A stretch of DNA of 64,000 nucleotides from WRGT01 sp964450405. Lineage in GTDB: Bacteria; Spirochaetota; UBA4802; UBA5550. The translations under genes and the position numbers were made by a program. The stretch is from the NCBI GenBank assembly GCA_964450405.1, contig CAYVCQ010000001.1, positions 62,001 through 126,000 of the forward strand, written 5' to 3'. The notes under the pieces were generated by a model. It made no database searches, had not been told where the DNA came from, and was given only the letters and a program-made list of their open reading frames with translations. Below, in pieces: positions 8,229 through 16,167 of the stretch (position 1 is the stretch's first letter; each line of letters begins with the position of its first letter).

Positions 8229-8825
8229 CTACATACCTATCTGGAATCTTGCAAATTTTCCTACTTCAATATTCTCACCAAAAATTGCAATTTTCTGTTT
8301 AATAAGATCTTTGATCTTTACATTACCATCTTTTATAAAATCCTGCTCAAGAAGACACACTTCAGAGTAATACTTAGCAAGCTTACCCTCAATAATTTTC
8401 TCAACAACATTTTCAGGTTTTCCCGATGCTTTCATCTGCTCACGGTAGATATCTTTTTCTCTATCCAGCATCTCAACAGGAACTTCTTCCGGCTTAACAA
8501 AAAGAGGACTTGCCGCAGCAATCTGCATTGCAATCTCTTTTGCAAGATTTACAAAATCATCATTTCTTGCAACAAAATCTGTTACACATTTAAGCTCAAC
8601 AATTACACCGATTTTTCCATTGCTATGGATATAAGATGCAACTATACCTTCTGTTGCCTCTGTTCCCATTTTTTTGGAAGCAGATGCTAATCCTTTTTTT
8701 CTTAAAAAATCGATAGCTTTTTCCATATCGCCATCAGTTTCAATTAAAGCTTTTTTGCAGTCAACCATTCCTGCCTGTGTTTTTTCTCTAAGCTCTTTTA
8801 TCATTTCACTTGTTACTTCAGCCAC
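8229..8825 (-). CDS. tsf: Translation elongation factor Ts (short form)
   Basis: Guanine nucleotide exchange factor for EF-Tu. The N-terminal UBA-like module (residues 1-55) contains LREKTQAGMVDCKKAL. The TDFVARN motif follows near residue 80. At 198 residues it is the short type with a reduced core domain, as in Thermus and cyanobacteria, rather than the 280-residue enterobacterial form. It is separated from rpsB by a 180-bp region with a terminator and a structured leader, so its level may be set apart from S2. Confidence 0.96.
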   Translation of the reverse strand: MAEVTSEMIKELREKTQAGMVDCKKALIETDGDMEKAIDFLRKKGLASASKKMGTEATEGIVASYIHSNGKIGVIVELKCVTDFVARNDDFVNLAKEIAMQIAAASPLFVKPEEVPVEMLDREKDIYREQMKASGKPENVVEKIIEGKLAKYYSEVCLLEQDFIKDGNVKIKDLIKQKIAIFGENIEVGKFARFQIGM

Positions 8826-8858
8826 TGTAGATACTCCTAATATTAAAATTTCAATAAT

Positions 8859-8936
8859 TGCCCGAAAATCGGAGGTAATTCAGTTTCCGCAGCGCAGAGC
8901 ACTGCGAAGATATAGTTCACCACCAGTTTTCGGGCA
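8859..8936 (-). ncRNA. Structured rpsB-tsf intergenic RNA element
   Basis: A perfect 10-bp inverted repeat, TGCCCGAAAA (8859-8868) and TTTTCGGGCA (8927-8936), encloses about 58 bases with an inner hairpin, CGCAG/CTGCG. On the minus-strand transcript it lies after the rpsB terminator and ends about 35 bases before the tsf start. It could be an attenuator, an RNA-processing signal or the leader of a tsf promoter. No known RNA family is claimed. Confidence 0.5.
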
Positions 8937-8961
8937 GCTGCAAGGTTCATTCGTTAAACAT

Positions 8962-8998
8962 TAAAAAAAAAGCAGATTATCTGGTAACAATCTGCTTA
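8962..8998 (-). terminator. Intrinsic terminator between rpsB and tsf
   Basis: Read on the minus strand, AAGCAGATT (8997-8989), a 10-base loop and AATCTGCTT (8978-8970) are followed by eight T residues. It starts just after the rpsB stop. Either it attenuates read-through into tsf, or tsf has its own promoter. Confidence 0.85.
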
Positions 8999-9005
8999 TC
9001 TTTTC

Positions 9006-9833
9006 TTACCACTGGTCCGCTTCGCCATCTGCACTGACAGCTTCAGCTTTCACTTCATCAATTGCTATCGCCGTATCTGCAGCTTCAGAAATCAAAGCTT
9101 TCTGAACATTAGCTCCGTCCTCATCATCAAATGCAATTTCACTTGTCTGTCCGCCGGACTGTCCTTCGATAATAGCTTTTGCCATTACTTCAAGGAAAAG
9201 AGCAATTGCTCTTATCGCATCATCATTTCCCGGTATAGGGAAATCAATCTCATCTGGATTACAATTCGTGTCTACAACTGCAAAAATCGGAATACCGAGT
9301 TTTTTTGCTTCCTGTACCGCAATGTCTTCTCTTTTAGGATCTATTATAAAAAGAGCATCGGGAAGACCTTGCATGTTTTTAATACCGCTCAGGATCTTAT
9401 CTTTCTTTGCAAGTTCTCTCTGAAGCTCAAGAATTTCTTTCTTAGTTTCAGCATCCCATGAATCTGAAGTCTGCATTTTCTCAAGCTCTTTTAATCGCTG
9501 TATAGAATTGCTTACAGTTTTAAAATTTGTTAGAAGTCCGCCGAGCCATCTTTCAGAAACATAATACATTCCGCATTTTTCAGCATATTCAACGATGGCG
9601 CCCTGCGCCTGCTTCTTTGTTCCGACAAAAAGAATTTTTCCGTTATTACCGGCAACATCTCTCATAGCCGCGTAAGCAACTTTAATTCTCTGCATAGTCT
9701 TCTGCAAATCGATTATATGGATTCCGTTTCTTGCAGTAAATATAAACTGAGCCATTTTCGGATTCCATCTTCTTGTTTGATGCCCGAAGTGTACACCTGA
9801 TTCGAGCAATGCTTTCATTGATACTACAGCCAA
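9006..9833 (-). CDS. rpsB: 30S ribosomal protein S2
   Basis: Small-subunit protein S2, 275 residues. Recognisable blocks are LLESGVHFGHQTRRWNPKM at the N-terminus, GTKKQAQGAI, ERWLGGLLTNFKT and PDALFIIDPKREDIAVQEA. The C-terminus carries an acidic extension of about 45 residues (from GQSGGQTSEIAF) not seen in short S2 proteins. It heads the conserved block leading to tsf, pyrH and frr, and is followed directly by a terminator. Confidence 0.97.
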   Translation of the reverse strand: MAVVSMKALLESGVHFGHQTRRWNPKMAQFIFTARNGIHIIDLQKTMQRIKVAYAAMRDVAGNNGKILFVGTKKQAQGAIVEYAEKCGMYYVSERWLGGLLTNFKTVSNSIQRLKELEKMQTSDSWDAETKKEILELQRELAKKDKILSGIKNMQGLPDALFIIDPKREDIAVQEAKKLGIPIFAVVDTNCNPDEIDFPIPGNDDAIRAIALFLEVMAKAIIEGQSGGQTSEIAFDDEDGANVQKALISEAADTAIAIDEVKAEAVSADGEADQW

Positions 9834-10169
9834 TTAAGTACCCCCTGTTTTAATTAAAAATTTTTATTGAAAATAAATCTATGACTTGCCGCAAACTCTG
9901 CATGCGGCTGCAGGAAACCCTTTTAAGAATGCAGAATGCACCCCGAGCTTGTTAAGGAATTTGCAATCCCTTATAAAAACCATAAAAATCATAACCATTC
10001 CGGTTACTCTTAATATGCCCGCTTATATTGCTGTCTTATAAAATACAGCAAAAGTTGTAAAGATTTTGCCTGTTCAATTGGAAGAGGCAACCGATCATTA
10101 AGACCGATTTAAATCCATATCCTGCTGATAAAAATCAGAAAGATACTTTTGATAGCCGCAGGAGCGGCC
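9834..10169 (-). other. rpsB upstream region, probable 5' leader
   Basis: This 336-bp gap upstream of rpsB has no open frame of note. On the minus strand it holds short complementary blocks such as GGCTGCAGG/CCTGCAGCC-type pairs near 9905-9915. A plausible promoter with TTTACA and an AT-rich -10 lies near 10030-10060. Bacterial rpsB genes often carry an autoregulatory S2-binding leader, and this gap could hold one. That is an inference; I could not confirm a conserved fold. Confidence 0.3.
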
Positions 10170-10406
10170 TTAAACTTTGCGGAAAATCAGTATACCGAGT
10201 ATTAACCCGACGATAGACGCAAAATTTAATTTTATACTGAACGTAATGATCTCAAGGTTAAAACCTATAGAACCTGTAAGGCTTGTGGTTATCTCTTTTA
10301 AAGCAGGAATAAATTTGACAATTAAGTTCCCCATTGCGGACCCGAGAATAGCTCCAAGAATAATGAAAGCTATAAAATAACCTGTATTTGACCTTTCAAA
10401 AACCAT
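10170..10406 (-). CDS. DUF4321-type small membrane protein
   Basis: A 78-residue protein with two hydrophobic helices (about residues 10-34 and 56-75). The pattern, with a glycine-rich first helix (ILGAILGSAMGNLI) and a C-terminal LNFASIVGLILGILIF, resembles DUF4321 proteins. Those are uncharacterised inner-membrane proteins often encoded near cell-division or envelope genes. It lies about 60 bp downstream of the cardiolipin synthase gene on the same strand. Function unknown. Confidence 0.72.
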   Translation of the reverse strand: MVFERSNTGYFIAFIILGAILGSAMGNLIVKFIPALKEITTSLTGSIGFNLEIITFSIKLNFASIVGLILGILIFRKV

Positions 10407-10463
10407 ATATAACCCTGTCTAAGTGCATTAATTTCCTGATATGATAATTGTCAAGGTCTTTTT

Positions 10464-11678
10464 CTAGAAAAGATTTCTAAACCTGTAACATAACCATTCT
10501 ATAAAAAACTCTATAAAACTTCTCTTTTTAAATTGTTCCAGAGTAATTTCATTACTCTTTTTAATATCTCTTAAAAAAACAGTCTCCATTTCATCTCCGA
10601 AACTCTGATCAAGAATGACAGCATTCATTTCAAGATTTTTTCTGAAACTTCTTCTGTCCAGATTTGATGAACCGACTGTAGACCAGATGCCATCAATAAC
10701 AGCGGTTTTTGCATGTAGAACCGATTCAGAATACTCGAAGATCCTGATACCTTTTTTCATATATCTCTTGTAAAGATATCTGCTTGCGTATTTTACAAAA
10801 GGGATATCGGAAATACCAGGGAGTATAATTTTAACATCAACTCCTCTGCCGGCGGCCTTTACAAGTGATCTGTAAATTTTTGCATCAGGTATAAAATAGG
10901 CATTAGTTATGTATATTGAATTTCTTGCGTTTTGAATTGCAGATATATACGATTGATGAACAGGTTTCACCTTCCTTCTTGCGCTTGCACATAGAATCAT
11001 CAGGAGCTTCTGCCCCATATCCTTAATCTCCGGAAAATACAGCCGGCTGTTCATCACTGCTCCGCCATTTCTATACCAGTTTTCCATAAAAAAGAACTGA
11101 ATATCTGTAACTGCAGGACCTTCAATCATAATATGGGTATCTCTCCAGTTCCCACCTTCGAATTTTTCACCGGCATACTCTTTGCCAATATTTATTCCGC
11201 CGATAAAAGCCCTGTTCCCGTCAATAACAAGAATTTTACGATGATCTCTGAAACTTATCCCCCAGTATCTCCGCCATGGAACAAATGGGTGATATTCAAT
11301 AACCTCAACCCCCTCTTTCCTCATCATACTGAACATCTGTGATGAAGCGGCAATAGATCCAACTGAATCATATACTACATTGACTTCAACTCCCTGAGCC
11401 GCCTTTTCTCCGAGTTTTTCAGCAATAAGCCAGCCGATTGAATCGCTGCTGAATATATATGTTTCAAGATTTATACTTTTCTGAGCATTTTCAATTGATG
11501 AAATTATACTGGTAAAAAAAGCATCTCCCTCGGTAATCAGAGTTACACTATTCCCACCGGAGATTCCCCCGATACCCAGCCTTTTCATCTCCCTCATATA
11601 TCGCGGGAGAAACAGGCGGTTTTTGAGCCTTACAATGCTCTCCTGAGTTAAAACGATCTGATCACTGATCTTTTGCAT
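10464..11678 (-). CDS. cls: Cardiolipin synthase (phospholipase D superfamily)
   Basis: Condenses phosphatidylglycerol to cardiolipin at the membrane. Two HKD motifs are complete: HRKILVIDGNRAFIGG in the first half and HAKTAVIDGIWSTVGSSN in the second. The protein has 404 residues and lacks the two N-terminal membrane helices of ClsA, so it resembles the ClsB/YbhO layout of about 410 residues. Which phosphatidyl donor is used cannot be read from sequence. It stands upstream of the DUF4321 gene, probably in the same transcript. Confidence 0.92.
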   Translation of the reverse strand: MQKISDQIVLTQESIVRLKNRLFLPRYMREMKRLGIGGISGGNSVTLITEGDAFFTSIISSIENAQKSINLETYIFSSDSIGWLIAEKLGEKAAQGVEVNVVYDSVGSIAASSQMFSMMRKEGVEVIEYHPFVPWRRYWGISFRDHRKILVIDGNRAFIGGINIGKEYAGEKFEGGNWRDTHIMIEGPAVTDIQFFFMENWYRNGGAVMNSRLYFPEIKDMGQKLLMILCASARRKVKPVHQSYISAIQNARNSIYITNAYFIPDAKIYRSLVKAAGRGVDVKIILPGISDIPFVKYASRYLYKRYMKKGIRIFEYSESVLHAKTAVIDGIWSTVGSSNLDRRSFRKNLEMNAVILDQSFGDEMETVFLRDIKKSNEITLEQFKKRSFIEFFIEWLCYRFRNLF

Positions 11679-12078
11679 TTTTCTAATTTCTCCGGGTAAA
11701 CAACTCCATTAAATTTGATTATTGAGATATTACTAAACCGCAAACAATCCGGCAATATATGCAATTAACAGAGTATATAAAAATTAAAGACTAATACCGC
11801 AATTGCAATCATTTATTTCAGCATACATACTGAATTCAAAAAATAGAAGTATTGTAAAAGAGGAAATGTCACGGTACCATCAAGCGTAAGTATATAAAGC
11901 AGAATTAATAACAGGATATAATATAGACCTGGAAATTTCAGGCAATAAATGACACTGCACAGCATCAGGACCCTGGTTTTCCAATTTATTCGTCACAGCA
12001 TCTTTATGTTTTTATCTACCGCCATTCTCCTGATTCAGGCAATTAATCCTCAACAGGTTTAAAGAGACTGCACCCTTA
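11679..12078. other. Intergenic, nothing recognised
   Basis: A 400-bp AT-rich gap between the phosphopantetheinyl transferase and cardiolipin synthase genes. I see no gene, RNA, clear hairpin terminator or repeat here. Confidence 0.5.
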
Positions 12079-12816
12079 TCATAATTCTTCTTCTGTTATA
12101 GTAACCGTAACCGGGATACCATTACTTTTAATCGCAGATGCACAGATAAATTTATCCTTTAGCTCACTTAATGAAAATTGCCAGCCATCTCCTTTATCAT
12201 ACCGATCATCGTAAAAAGAAATCCGGATATCGTCCTTTTTATTCAGGCTAAAAAAAAATTTATCAAGAGATAATGATATGCCTATTCCTCTTGCTTTGAC
12301 ATATGCCTCTTTAAGTGTCCAATATTCGCAAAATCTTTTATGTCTAAGGTCAGGCCGGATTGACTTGAGATCTAAAAACTCATCTCTCGAAAAAAACCTC
12401 TCTGCAATATCCAACCTGTCTTTGTCCACTCTGACAGATTCAACATCGACACCAACTTCATGCTGCAAAGTGATTAAACATGCGATAAGACCTTCCGTAT
12501 GAGACAGGTTATATTTCAAAGGAAAGCCATTGATCTTATAATCGACATAGGGTTTCCCGTATTCATTTTCCCGGAAAGTCCATTCTTCAGGTTTAACGGC
12601 TGCATATTTAGAAAGACAAAAACGGACAAAAGCATGCGCCACCAGAAATAAATGACGATCTTTTTCAAAAACAAATTTCTGCTGTCTGGATTTTTCCTGT
12701 TCAGATAATACCTCAAAAAAGGATTTAAACTTGTCTACATCCGCGACCTTTTCCGGGCATATATACCACAAATGAGCCTGATTATTGTTGATCTGTAACA
12801 GTTCCAGTTCCTCCAT
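12079..12816 (-). CDS. 4'-phosphopantetheinyl transferase, Sfp/AcpT type
   Basis: Transfers the phosphopantetheine arm from CoA to acyl or peptidyl carrier proteins. The magnesium and CoA motifs are intact: VGVDVESVR, where the Asp binds metal, and WTLKEAYVKARGIGI near residue 170, which carries the catalytic E-x-x-x-K. The length of 245 and the twin-domain layout match the Sfp class rather than the 120-residue AcpS class. No polyketide or peptide synthetase is encoded in this window, so its carrier-protein partner lies elsewhere. Confidence 0.93.
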   Translation of the reverse strand: MEELELLQINNNQAHLWYICPEKVADVDKFKSFFEVLSEQEKSRQQKFVFEKDRHLFLVAHAFVRFCLSKYAAVKPEEWTFRENEYGKPYVDYKINGFPLKYNLSHTEGLIACLITLQHEVGVDVESVRVDKDRLDIAERFFSRDEFLDLKSIRPDLRHKRFCEYWTLKEAYVKARGIGISLSLDKFFFSLNKKDDIRISFYDDRYDKGDGWQFSLSELKDKFICASAIKSNGIPVTVTITEEEL

Positions 12817-13053
12817 TATTATATTAACCTATTCTAATCTCAGACTTAAGAGTTAACCGTAAGTTCCTGAAAGGGGCAGATCAAATTCATATATAGAAGA
12901 AATTAAGAGGGTTAACCTGATTTTTATCCTTCTTAGAATGTAAAAAATCAAGAAAATAATAAATTCCCCGGTTGAAAAACTCAAAATCATAAAAATATAC
13001 CTATAAAATCACCAAATTTTAATTTAAAAATACAGATATTACCGATATTTGTA

Positions 13054-13086
13054 TTGACATATCGTCATATAATATTAATTTATAAT
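13054..13086 (+). promoter_or_regulatory. Putative promoter of the 86-aa gene
   Basis: A consensus TTGACA at 13054-13059 precedes an AT-rich run with TAATTT at 13076-13081 (16-bp spacer) and TATAAT at 13081-13086 (21-bp spacer, long). The transcript would start about 30 bp before the gene. Confidence 0.5.
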
Positions 13087-13119
13087 AAATAATAATTTTT
13101 TCGTGATAAGGAGATCAAA

Positions 13120-13380
13120 ATGGCAGGTTTTACAATAAATGATTTGAAAACAGTAAACGCTCAGGAAGAAGCGGGTCTTAAACAGACAATAGCTGAAGCA
13201 TGGGTTGCAATGAAAAGAACAAACTGGGATGACACCAAATTCTGTACAGTTATGCCAAATATCGTATTGACCTATTCTCAGGCAAAAAACTTTCAGACTT
13301 TTTTTGAGAATGAAGGATGGACCGTTCAAATCAAAAGAGCTAGTAGAAATTATTTTTTTGACGTTTATCAATTATCATAA
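13120..13380 (+). CDS. Small hypothetical protein, 86 aa
   Basis: Family not recognised. The protein starts MAGFTINDLKTVNAQEEAG and has an amphipathic helical N-terminal half. A segment follows with FFENEGWTVQIKRASRNYFFD that looks like beta strands. There is no signal peptide or membrane helix. The gene has a strong context: AAGGAG before the ATG, a TTGACA promoter upstream and its own intrinsic terminator. It is therefore likely a well expressed stand-alone gene of unknown role. Confidence 0.8.
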   Translation: MAGFTINDLKTVNAQEEAGLKQTIAEAWVAMKRTNWDDTKFCTVMPNIVLTYSQAKNFQTFFENEGWTVQIKRASRNYFFDVYQLS

Positions 13381-13400
13381 TAATGACGATTTGCAGCAAA

Positions 13401-13437
13401 AACCCGCATTCAACCCTGCTGAGTGCGGGTTGTCTTA
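13401..13437 (+). terminator. Intrinsic terminator after the 86-aa gene
   Basis: AACCCGCATTCA pairs with TGAGTGCGGGTT (one G-T wobble) around a short loop, followed by the T-rich TGTCTTATT. It begins 20 bp after the stop codon. Confidence 0.8.
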
Positions 13438-13466
13438 TTAATACCGATATGCATTGAAATTGGACA

Positions 13467-14015
13467 ATGAAAGACCTTAACGATCTGCTGAATTCCGCTC
13501 TTGATAAACAAAATCCCGGTAACGACAAATTAAATATCATTCCTGATATTGCGTCTGAACACGTCGCTAAAGCTCTTTTTGCAATATTAACAGACACTTA
13601 TAATTCAAAAATGCCTTTTAATATGCTCCTTGGAGTAGAAGTAACTGAACTTAATCTGGATAGAGCTGTGATAACGATTGAATCAAGAGAAGATCTTTAT
13701 GGCAATTACATCCACAAAATACTTCATGGCGGGGTTATATCCTCAGTTATCGATCTATCGGGCGGAATTATCGCTCAGGCTCACTCATTAAGTAAAATGA
13801 GCGGTATGACCATAGGGGAGATGATTAAGCGATTCAGTATGATGAGTACGTTAAACATGCGCGTTGATTATCTGCGCCCCGGCTCGGGAGATAAATTTGA
13901 ATGCATTTCAAAAGTAGTCAGAGCAGGGAATAAGGTTGCCGTCGTTCAAATGGAGATGCTCAATTCTGAAAAAAAACAGATAGCAATCGGCACAGGCTCG
14001 TATCTTATAGGTTAA
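13467..14015 (+). CDS. Hotdog-fold thioesterase (PaaI/YbgC-like)
   Basis: A 182-residue protein with a hotdog domain from about residue 48. The segment GNYIHKILHGGVISSVIDLSGGIIA contains the HGG-x-x-x-x-x-x-D arrangement typical of PaaI-type acyl-CoA thioesterases. It likely hydrolyses an acyl-CoA; the substrate cannot be read from sequence. An N-terminal helical extension of about 45 residues precedes the domain, so the start could be further downstream, but none of the alternatives has a better ribosome site. It converges on and overlaps the next gene by 11 bp. Confidence 0.82.
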   Translation: MKDLNDLLNSALDKQNPGNDKLNIIPDIASEHVAKALFAILTDTYNSKMPFNMLLGVEVTELNLDRAVITIESREDLYGNYIHKILHGGVISSVIDLSGGIIAQAHSLSKMSGMTIGEMIKRFSMMSTLNMRVDYLRPGSGDKFECISKVVRAGNKVAVVQMEMLNSEKKQIAIGTGSYLIG

Positions 14016-14469
14016 GCTTTCCCCCTGCAAGAAAAAGATATTTAAGCGAAAACAGCGTTATAATTGAAATAATTACAGATGCAATGACAATTCCGGTCAT
14101 GTCACTTAAATTTGTTATTTCTCTTCTGAGAATATATATCCCCACCGGCAGATTTAAAAGTACTCCGGTTATTAATCCCGGAGCATATCTTCTCAACATA
14201 ACTGCTGCGAGTAAATGAGGGAAAATCACATTCACCACCATCATGAGAATAAATCCGGAATAGATAAATTTTGAAAGCGAATTTGATGACAACAAAAAGT
14301 ATTGAAATGTTATTAAATATCCCATTGCAGTTATAACTATCACAGCAAAACGGAATTCATTTTCCTTAACCTCTGCATGATACCTCTTTGCATATTTTGA
14401 CCATGCAGGTAGCCATATTGCTTCCTCCAGATTATGCAGCGAAAAACAGAATAAAAATAGCAGCTCCAT
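14005..14469 (-). CDS. HXXEE-domain membrane protein
   Basis: A 154-residue membrane protein with four or five hydrophobic helices. The N-terminus has HNLEEAIWLPAW, the motif that names the HXXEE family. Members are uncharacterised integral membrane proteins; the His and Glu residues suggest a metal site or proton relay, unproven. Its 3' end overlaps that of the thioesterase gene by 11 bp in a tail-to-tail arrangement. Confidence 0.8.
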   Translation of the reverse strand: MELLFLFCFSLHNLEEAIWLPAWSKYAKRYHAEVKENEFRFAVIVITAMGYLITFQYFLLSSNSLSKFIYSGFILMMVVNVIFPHLLAAVMLRRYAPGLITGVLLNLPVGIYILRREITNLSDMTGIVIASVIISIITLFSLKYLFLAGGKLNL

Positions 14470-14644
14470 TTAAACTCCCCCTCTTTCAATCCTTGTAATT
14501 GCCAGCGATAATCCATATCGTTGTTTTATTCAGGGTCAATAAAAATTAATTTTTAAATACAAATTCATCATTGTTTTCCAGGATTAAAATTTGCTCTTTT
14601 TCTGCCTATAACATAGATTTAATATGACCTCAGGAGGTGAGATT

Positions 14645-15946
14645 ATGAAAACTGACTTAAAACTTCCGGTGATACAGGATGCAGATTTGAAGGGTAAAAT
14701 TGTTCTGGTGCGTGTTGACCATAATGTAGTAAAAAACGGCATCATACACGATCCATACAGAATTGATGCAACAATAGGAACGCTCTACCATATAAACGCA
14801 CGCGGAGGAAAGATAATCCTCATGACCCATGTCGGACGTCCCAGAAATAAGAAAAGCGGCGAAATTAACATCAGCGAAAAAACATCTGTCCAGCCCATAG
14901 TGGACTATCTTCAGCAGAAGCTCCACATAAAACTTAAAATTCCCGAATTTCTACGCGATGAAAAAAAAGGATATATGGGTATTGAAACATCCATCAATCA
15001 TATGATCCGGGAACTTAAGGAGGATAAAATCGATGGCATATATCTCCCGAATACCAGGTGGTTTTACGGAGAAGAATCAAAAGATGAAAATGGAGACCGC
15101 TTTGCCAATCAGCTGGCGGGACTTGCAGATATTTTTGTCAACGATGCTTTCGGCTCATGGCAGGCTCATGCCTCTACAGTTACTGTTGGTAAATATCTAC
15201 CCTCCTTCGCCGGATTTCTTCTTCAGAAGGAGATTGAAAATATGGATAGAATCTACCATCCCCGGAAACCATTTATTGCCGTTGTGGCTGGCGCTAAATT
15301 TGATACAAAAATTGATCCTCTTTATGCTCTCATCAGAGAGGCAGATCACCTGGTACTCGGGGGAGTAATTTATAATGCATACCTCTCCGCAAAATACGGA
15401 TTAAAAATAAAAGGGGTAGATGACGATGATCTCAAACTCGCAGCAAAGTTTGTAGAATTTTCAGAAAAATATCCCGGAAAAATTATTGAGCTGCGATTTA
15501 TTATAGAATCTGACATCCCCGATTCACGGGAAAACGGGAAATACAGAAAAATCGATATCAGAAATCTAAAACCCGGAATGGAACTGAATTATATTTATGA
15601 TGTTTCTCCGGAAAGTTTTACAGAACCTGATGTGATTGAGATCTTCAAAAAAGCAAAAACGGTTTTTGTTAACGCCGTAATGGGATACACTCCATATTTT
15701 AACGAAGGGACAATCGCACTTGACCAGCTTATTGACGAGACGAGAGGGTCCGTTAAGCTGTACGGAGGCGGAGATACCATGCAGGAGCTAAAACGTCTTC
15801 TCCCCGGTTTATATATTGTTGCAATAGACTCTCCGGAATATTACATCTTTACCGGAGGCGGTGCCGTGCTTAAAGCTATAGAGCAGGGATCAGTTACAGG
15901 TCTTGCACCTGTTAAGGCTTTGATGGAGAGTAAGAATTTCACATAA
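14645..15946 (+). CDS. pgk: Phosphoglycerate kinase, divergent
   Basis: Catalyses 1,3-bisphosphoglycerate plus ADP to 3-phosphoglycerate plus ATP in glycolysis. The family outline is clear over 433 residues: VRVDHNV, DPYRIDATI, THVGRPRN, VNDAFGSWQAHAST, AGAKFDTKIDPL, LYGGGDTMQEL and TGGGAVLKAI. Several usually fixed motifs are changed: RVDFNVP to RVDHNVV, LENLRFxxGEE to LPNTRWFYGEE, and WNGPMG to VNAVMG. The start at 14645 follows AGGAGGTG; an ATG 21 bases upstream lies before that site. It is a stand-alone gene. It may be a second, specialised paralogue. Confidence 0.85.
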   Translation: MKTDLKLPVIQDADLKGKIVLVRVDHNVVKNGIIHDPYRIDATIGTLYHINARGGKIILMTHVGRPRNKKSGEINISEKTSVQPIVDYLQQKLHIKLKIPEFLRDEKKGYMGIETSINHMIRELKEDKIDGIYLPNTRWFYGEESKDENGDRFANQLAGLADIFVNDAFGSWQAHASTVTVGKYLPSFAGFLLQKEIENMDRIYHPRKPFIAVVAGAKFDTKIDPLYALIREADHLVLGGVIYNAYLSAKYGLKIKGVDDDDLKLAAKFVEFSEKYPGKIIELRFIIESDIPDSRENGKYRKIDIRNLKPGMELNYIYDVSPESFTEPDVIEIFKKAKTVFVNAVMGYTPYFNEGTIALDQLIDETRGSVKLYGGGDTMQELKRLLPGLYIVAIDSPEYYIFTGGGAVLKAIEQGSVTGLAPVKALMESKNFT

Positions 15947-16053
15947 TACAAACCTCACATCTCACTTTGCTCAACATCCCCTGACAGACATGGGTGGACT
16001 AATGCACCCGTGACAGTAGTCAAGAATCGCCTTTGATAAAAACGTTTATAAAA

Positions 16054-16080
16054 CAAAAAACCTCCTTTAATAAGGAGGTA
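16054..16080 (-). terminator. Intrinsic terminator of the plsB-like gene
   Basis: On the minus strand, ACCTCCTT (16079-16072), a four-base loop and AAGGAGGT (16067-16060) are followed by TTTTTTG. It lies about 90 bp past the stop of the acyltransferase gene. Confidence 0.75.
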
Positions 16081-16167
16081 GTCGTCAGGCCGGAGGGTTT
16101 TTTATAATTAAATGCGGAAATAGATATTATAATCTTTAAATTTTAAAAAAAGCAATTTGTTTTTAAA

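Noticed and set aside
8214..8690. A 158-codon plus-strand frame over tsf
   Set aside because: Antisense to EF-Ts with an AT-driven Phe/Ile/Leu/Asn-rich product; chance frame.
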